A stretch of 64,000 nt of DNA from assembly GCA_008711295.1 (NCBI GenBank), contig VUYV01000295.1, forward strand, positions 518,813-582,812, given 5' to 3'. The notes beneath the pieces were generated by a model. That model worked only from the letters and a program-made list of their open reading frames with translations, was not told where the DNA came from and ran no database searches. Of the stretch, positions 59,601 through 64,000 are shown piece after piece. The first letter of the stretch is position 1. Each line of letters starts with the position of its first letter. The translations under genes and the position numbers were made by a program. The stretch comes from Anarhynchus alexandrinus. Lineage: Eukaryota; Chordata; Aves; Charadriiformes; Charadriidae.

Positions 59601-62531
59601 TGTCTTCTATTAGTCAGACATTTTCTAGCATGGAAAAAAGAAATTTTATGTAAAATTTGTATTGAGATACAAATTTGCACTTTTCTCTTCCAAATGTATT
59701 GGTGCAATAATGTTTCCTGAGCACAACTGAAAATTCCTAATGCTCACTGGGTAGAAAAATGCTTCTGAGGCTAAAACCATGGACTGGCAAAAGGAGAATG
59801 TAGGTAGCTGAGAAGACTTCAGACTTCGTAATAGCACTCATTTTAGTAAGTATTTTAATAGATGGCTTTTTGGCAATGTTAGGTTAGTTTGTTAACTGTC
59901 ATGATAGACAGACAGCACGTGTGTCCCAGCTAAAGCCAGAAGTGTTACTATTTTTTGCTTGATGCTTTTTAGGTGGCAATTTTAGTGGAGTCCTAAGTAA
60001 CTGATGTTGGAAAAACACTTGTGAAGTTTGTATTTTCAAATGTCAGAGGCTTTTGAGGAGTAGATAGTGCTATTTTTATTGGAAGTGGAAGGGTTACTTA
60101 TGGCAAAGGTTGGGTGGCTCCTTTGCTCCTTGGCTCTGTTGTTAGGGTATTGCAGCCCTAGTCCCTAACGCTGGGGGATGTTGCATCTCCTTTCCCTGCT
60201 CTCTAGCCCCTTAGCGGTATGCCATAATACTGGAAAAGTACAAAGATGGCTTGTATGCTTTTAAGCATTTAGGAGTAAATTACTTGAATAAGCTAATTCA
60301 GTACGCTCTTACAATTGAAATTTGGCAACTGTTCTTTGAGTTTCTTTAGAGAAGTCCTTTATGTACTGAACCTGATACCTGCACAGAAGCAAGCTAACTA
60401 GTTGTCCCAAAAATGGTAACCAGCAGAAACAGAAATGAATATTGTGCAGCTCTCTGCTGCGGGGGAGGCAGAGGGGTTGGTGGAAAAGCTTTGCTGACCT
60501 GCTTTAAATCTTTTTTCATACTTCAGAATAATAATACGTTAAATCCTGACTTGGACTTTCTAATTTCAGTATTGGTGTAGAATTGATGCATTTATAATGA
60601 CTAACTGAATATTGTTTCTATATCTTGATGATCAGTGGAAAGTTTTATCCAGTAGATGAGGGGAAACTTAATCATCGATTTCTGTGCAACTGAAGCCTTC
60701 CTTTAGAAAGAAAAATGTTTAGGCAGAAGGTTTTCTGCAGAGCCACTCAGTTTCAGTGCAGGTGTTCAGCCTCTGACTCTGGACACCCCCAGACTACTGC
60801 TTGGGAAAGAAACAGCATGTTGCCCAGGTGCGGGGAGCACCCAGAACCTGCAGCTGGGGAAAGGGCTCACGGTGCAAAACTCTTGCTGATTGCCACGGAT
60901 TATCTAAGAGACAGAGGGTGCAATAGAGACCCTCTCCTTTAGCATGATTTTCCTGTGCTCTTAGGTAGGCTTTTGTTGTTCCCGGCCTGGGGTGAAGCGG
61001 TGGTGGAATGTCAGCTTTATCAGGCATCTAGTATGCCAAAAGATAAAGGCCCCTAAATAGCATCCCAGGAGAGGGCTGTGGTGGGAATCCCAGCAGCCAG
61101 CCAGCGGGTGGGCAGCTGGGCTGGTTCAGCGAGACGTTTCAGTCGCCCAGAATTTTGCATTTGTGCATCTTCCAGATTTCGTTCACTTTCAGCTTCTGGT
61201 TTATATGTTTAGCCTGCTGGATAGTAGCTTTTTTAAGTTTTTAATCCTTGCGTTTAAATAAACTGCAATATGCTGCAAGGGTTTTTTTCCCCGTGTATGC
61301 CTGCATGAATCTGTTTGTAATCTAGTGTTTTCTTAAGTCAGAAGCAACGCTAGCAGTATTTTCCCTGCTTTTCACTGAACAAACCTCAAGTTTTTCTTAG
61401 TAGCCTTAGTATCCTGTTTTCAGTAACAGGATAGGTGCCTTGAAGTTCTCGTAGAGAATTATTGCAGAATCCTCTTTAGTTCTCTGACGCTGGAGATAGG
61501 TGACCCTGCTTACGCTAAAGATAGATTTCCTGGGCTGCCGGCTGCCTCGCTGGAGCGGTTCAGCTTTGAGCAGATGGCCATAAATGGAAAGAGCAACTGG
61601 AGAGAGCCGGCGTACCTTAGAGAGAGTGTGCATGATGTGCAACAGGTGTTTCTGCAGTCGCCGCTTTTAAAAACCTTTGCAAGGGTGAGGAATATAGAGT
61701 TGGCTGAGAATAGGATTGTAGTTTTGATTGATAAGTTGGGGTTTTTGTTAGTGTTGCTGCTGTGTTCAAGTTGCTGTCATCTGCGCTGTATCACACTTAA
61801 ACGTGCTCTCTTGAAGTTACTTCAAATTATTTTTGATTGATTACTTAGTTTTCATAAACTTTCAGAACTTTAAAAAAAGAGATATTTTTACCTTCTTCCT
61901 TAGTTATCGCTTAAACCGCCACCCCTACCCCCCTACCCCCATAGTGTTTGTTATGCTTTGCATTTTGTTTTTTAACAGCCAAGCCTGCTAAACCCAGCTC
62001 ACAGGTATTTTTAATGTCAGAAAATGAAACTGGATATGTCTGTTTTGCAAACTAATCTTGTATTTGTGTGTGTGTATATATATTTATCCAAATAGACTGA
62101 AAATTGGAAGAGAGGTCACCTTTAGATTCTAATGGGATAATAGTTGGAGATGGTCCTGCTTCCCTGCTCTGCTGTTTTAGTTTGTAGCTATCCTCGTTAC
62201 AATCTGGTTTGTTCTGGTTAACTTGAAGGCAGAAGACAAATCCCAGAAGTCTGCTTCTGTAAACTCTTGAACGCCTCACAGAAATGAGGAGTTTGGTTGT
62301 GAAACAGAAATCTAACAAGAAATCTAATTTAAGAAGTGACAGTATTGGTTCTGCTTGTCTCATGTCTTCCTAAGTATTTCTGTTGACAGGAAGGTATAAA
62401 AGGTGTGAAGACACCTGACAGGTTTGGGATTGTCATGTTTAAGATTGAGTAGTGCAGTTGTACAGTGATAACATGTGGACTTTTATAAGTAATCTGTTCT
62501 CATTAATTTTTTTTTTTTGATCCTTCTACAG
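56601..62531 (+). other. ELF2: ELF2 large intron, second part
   Basis: Unique AT-rich DNA, with a C-rich run at 61922-61940 and (TG)n(TA)n at about 62062-62082. The intron ends in a T tract and CTACAG. No exon was recognised. Confidence 0.7.
61922..61940 (-). other. G-quadruplex-capable C-rich run
   Basis: CCCC-TA-CCCCCC-TA-CCCCC gives, on the minus strand, enough G3 tracts with two-base loops to form a quadruplex. Function is unknown. Confidence 0.5.
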
Positions 62532-62645
62532 TGGAAGCATCCGTTCATGGAAGTAATGTGCACTGCACGGATAAGACAATTGAAGCTGCAGAGGCCTTGC
62601 TTCATATGGAGTCTCCTACCTGCCTGAGAGATGCCAGGAGTCCTG
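62532..62645 (+). CDS. ELF2: ELF2 exon shared by long and short isoforms
   Basis: With the G from the previous exon it reads VEASVHGSNVHCTDKTIEAA, then EALLHMESPTCLRDARSP. This is the ELF2-specific segment at which the long and NERF-1-type N-termini are known to converge in mammals. The acceptor is TTCTACAG and the donor G|GTATGT. The length is 114 bases with phase 1 at both ends, so skipping or joining a different upstream exon keeps the frame. Confidence 0.95.
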
Positions 62646-63652
62646 GTATGTCAGCCACAGTTTCTGCTCTGTGAGCCGTTTCTCCTTCCACTTGTTAGTA
62701 AAACAAGCAAATTAGGAAACCTGCTTCTGTGGAGAACTGTATGCCGTTTAAAACATTTGCTTGCTTATTTCAAAACTACTGATTTGTTTGAGTTTCTACG
62801 TGATTTCTCCACCCTGGAACAGGCGTACTTACAGATTAAATCGTTTATCTGAAAGGGGTTGTTGGGTAGAGCTCCTTGAGTAGCTACGCATTTAAAATGA
62901 ACTTTTCCGTCTGAACATCAGGAAACACTTTTTCACTGTGTAGGTGGCTGAGCACTGGCACAGGTTGCCCAGAGAGGGTGTGGAGTAGTCTCCATCCTTG
63001 GAGATGTTCAGAAGCCGTCTGCACACAGTCCTGGGCAACCGGTTCTAGGTGGCCCTGCTTGAGCAGGGGGTTGGACCAGGTGACCTCCAGAGGTCACTTC
63101 TAACCTCAACCATTCTGTGGTTCTGTGAATTCGACATTTTAAATTGCTAAAATAAAGAGTTATTTTAAGGGAAAAGTATTTTAATCTGTTTTTCTATTTT
63201 AGAAATAATATCTGAATACACTGTGTTGCAAAGTGTTAACAATTTAAAAAAAAATTAAACTTGATGATTATTTTAACTTGGTGTTTGTTCTGAAGTTACT
63301 TAATATGTGTTGGATGAAATGATGGTCAAACTGAAACCCAAAAGCTACAAAATAGGAAATGGAGGTTGGAATAAGGATCAAAGATTAAGCTCTAATTTGT
63401 TTTATTTAAAGTTGAGTTTAGTTCTAAAGAATATCAGTGTGATACTTGTCTTATGCCTAGCAATACTGGCAAGCATGCATGTTTTTGGGAATTGCATTGA
63501 TTTTCTAGGTGACAGGTTGTTGGAGCAGAATCTTGCTATGCTATTGCATATGCTTCGTTTAAAATAATTTCATGTAAGTTACATTAAAATAGTAAGGTAG
63601 AAACTTCATCAGATGCTCAGATAATCTTTTTTTTTTTTTTCTTCCCTCCTAG
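62646..63652 (+). other. ELF2: ELF2 intron containing a CR1 fragment
   Basis: A 1,007-base intron with donor GTATGT and a poly-T/C tract before acceptor CTCCTAG. About a quarter is CR1. The open frame at 63307-63567 is intronic and unrecognised. Confidence 0.85.
62887..63130 (+). mobile_element. CR1 LINE 3' fragment, plus strand
   Basis: The sequence matches the CR1 3' end in order: a TCTGAACATCAGGAAACACT block, GGCTGAGCACTGGCACAGG with GTTGCCCAGAGAGG, the TTGGACCAGGTGACCTCCAG block, and terminal CATTCTGTGGTTCTGTGAAT. It is 5'-truncated to about 240 bases and inactive. Its block sequences differ from the copy at 34228-34475, which suggests a different CR1 subfamily or age. Confidence 0.95.
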
Positions 63653-63826
63653 TGGAAGTTTTTGTCCCTCCTTGCGTGTCAACCCCAGAATTTATCCATG
63701 CGGCCATGAGACCTGACGTGATCACAGAAACTGTGGTGGAGGTATCAACGGAGGAATCTGAACCAATGGATGCATCTCCTGTTCCAACTTCCCCTGATAT
63801 CCATGAACCAATGAAAAAGAAAAAAG
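63653..63826 (+). CDS. ELF2: ELF2 exon before the ETS-proximal region
   Basis: With the preceding G it reads VEVFVPPCVSTPEFIHAAM, then RPDVITETVVEVSTEESEPM and ASPVPTSPDIHEPMKKKK. It is almost identical in pattern to mammalian ELF2 and includes a Ser/Pro-rich stretch (possible kinase sites) and a terminal lysine run that begins the basic AT-hook-like region. The acceptor is CTCCTAG and the donor AAAG|GTATGT. The length is 174 bases, phase 1 at both ends. The coding sequence continues outside the window towards the ETS domain. Confidence 0.96.
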
Positions 63827-64000
63827 GTATGTATGTTTCTTCATAGCAGCAGTCTCAAAATTTATTCTGATGTGCACTGCGGCTGATGGTGCAGTTGATA
63901 CTGGCGGAGATAGGTTAGATGATCTGATTTCTCTGCTCTTATAATCAGACTGATTGGAGTCTGAAATGTGAGTTCTTAGACAATTAGTCTGCAACAAGAA
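63827..64000 (+). other. ELF2: start of next ELF2 intron
   Basis: Intronic sequence after donor GTATGT, cut by the window edge. Confidence 0.85.

Larger units (their letters stand above)
34600..63826 (+). other. ELF2: ELF2 gene (5' part): ETS-family transcription factor NERF
   Basis: This is the gene-level span. The ATG exon (42800-42871) and exons 43851-44016, 62532-62645 and 63653-63826 join in phases 0, 1 and 1 into one uninterrupted N-terminus of about 175 codons. It matches ELF2 through the motifs AVIVEPVPSARLEQGYAAQV, DDETYLMQDVAEEQE, TIEAAEALLHMESPT and FVPPCVSTPEFIHAAMRPDV. This region is the Elf-1 N-terminal domain, which in NERF-2 activates and contacts RUNX1. The ETS DNA-binding domain lies beyond the right edge. 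ELF1 and ELF4 are paralogues, but the exon sequences fit ELF2 best, and MGARP next door agrees with known gene order. Confidence 0.92.

Noticed and set aside
1..64000. Search for CRISPR, prokaryotic operon, or intact retrovirus/transposon
   Set aside because: No regularly spaced repeats, no operon-like gene packing, and no long gag/pol-type frames or long terminal repeats were seen; the only mobile DNA recognised is two short CR1 tails.

Overview
The window looks like vertebrate, most likely bird, nuclear DNA. Coding sequence is sparse and cut by canonical GT-AG introns. There are two CR1 (chicken repeat 1) LINE tails, at 34228-34475 on the minus strand and 62887-63130 on the plus strand. Two CpG islands are each interrupted by an assembly gap (34864-35329 and 55658-56332), as is common at GC-rich bird promoters. 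The species cannot be named from the sequence, and other sauropsids also carry CR1. Most open reading frames are chance ORFs in introns or intergenic DNA and are left out.

Two plus-strand genes are recognisable, in the same order and orientation as I recall for mammals (MGARP, then ELF2). MGARP (mitochondria-localised glutamic-acid-rich protein, HUMMR/OSAP) occupies about the first 7.7 kb. An exon with the transmembrane segment lies at 1108-1211, a basic linker exon at 2229-2331, and an acidic Ala/Glu-rich exon at 6942-7180. The first exon, with the mitochondrial targeting start, is upstream of the window or unseen. Downstream there are further phase-matched acidic exons (19692-19850 and 20569-20615) and two other terminal-exon candidates (5190-5480 and 23237-23530). 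MGARP may therefore have several alternative 3' ends in this species.

About 21.3-34.2 kb is intergenic. It has no recognisable gene, and some stretches look like candidate conserved noncoding DNA. ELF2 (ETS factor NERF) begins at a CpG island at 34.6-35.56 kb. Its ATG exon is at 42676-42871, and coding exons follow at 43851-44016, 62532-62645 and 63653-63826. All join in frame, and the gene runs off the right edge before its ETS domain. A second CpG island at 55.4-56.6 kb, inside the 18.5 kb intron, sits where the shorter NERF-1-type isoforms would be expected to start; much of it is hidden in a gap.

No CRISPR array, prokaryotic-type system, rRNA or convincing tRNA was seen. The observations most worth following are the extra MGARP C-terminal exons, a uORF overlapping the ELF2 start codon, and several perfect inverted repeats close to exons.
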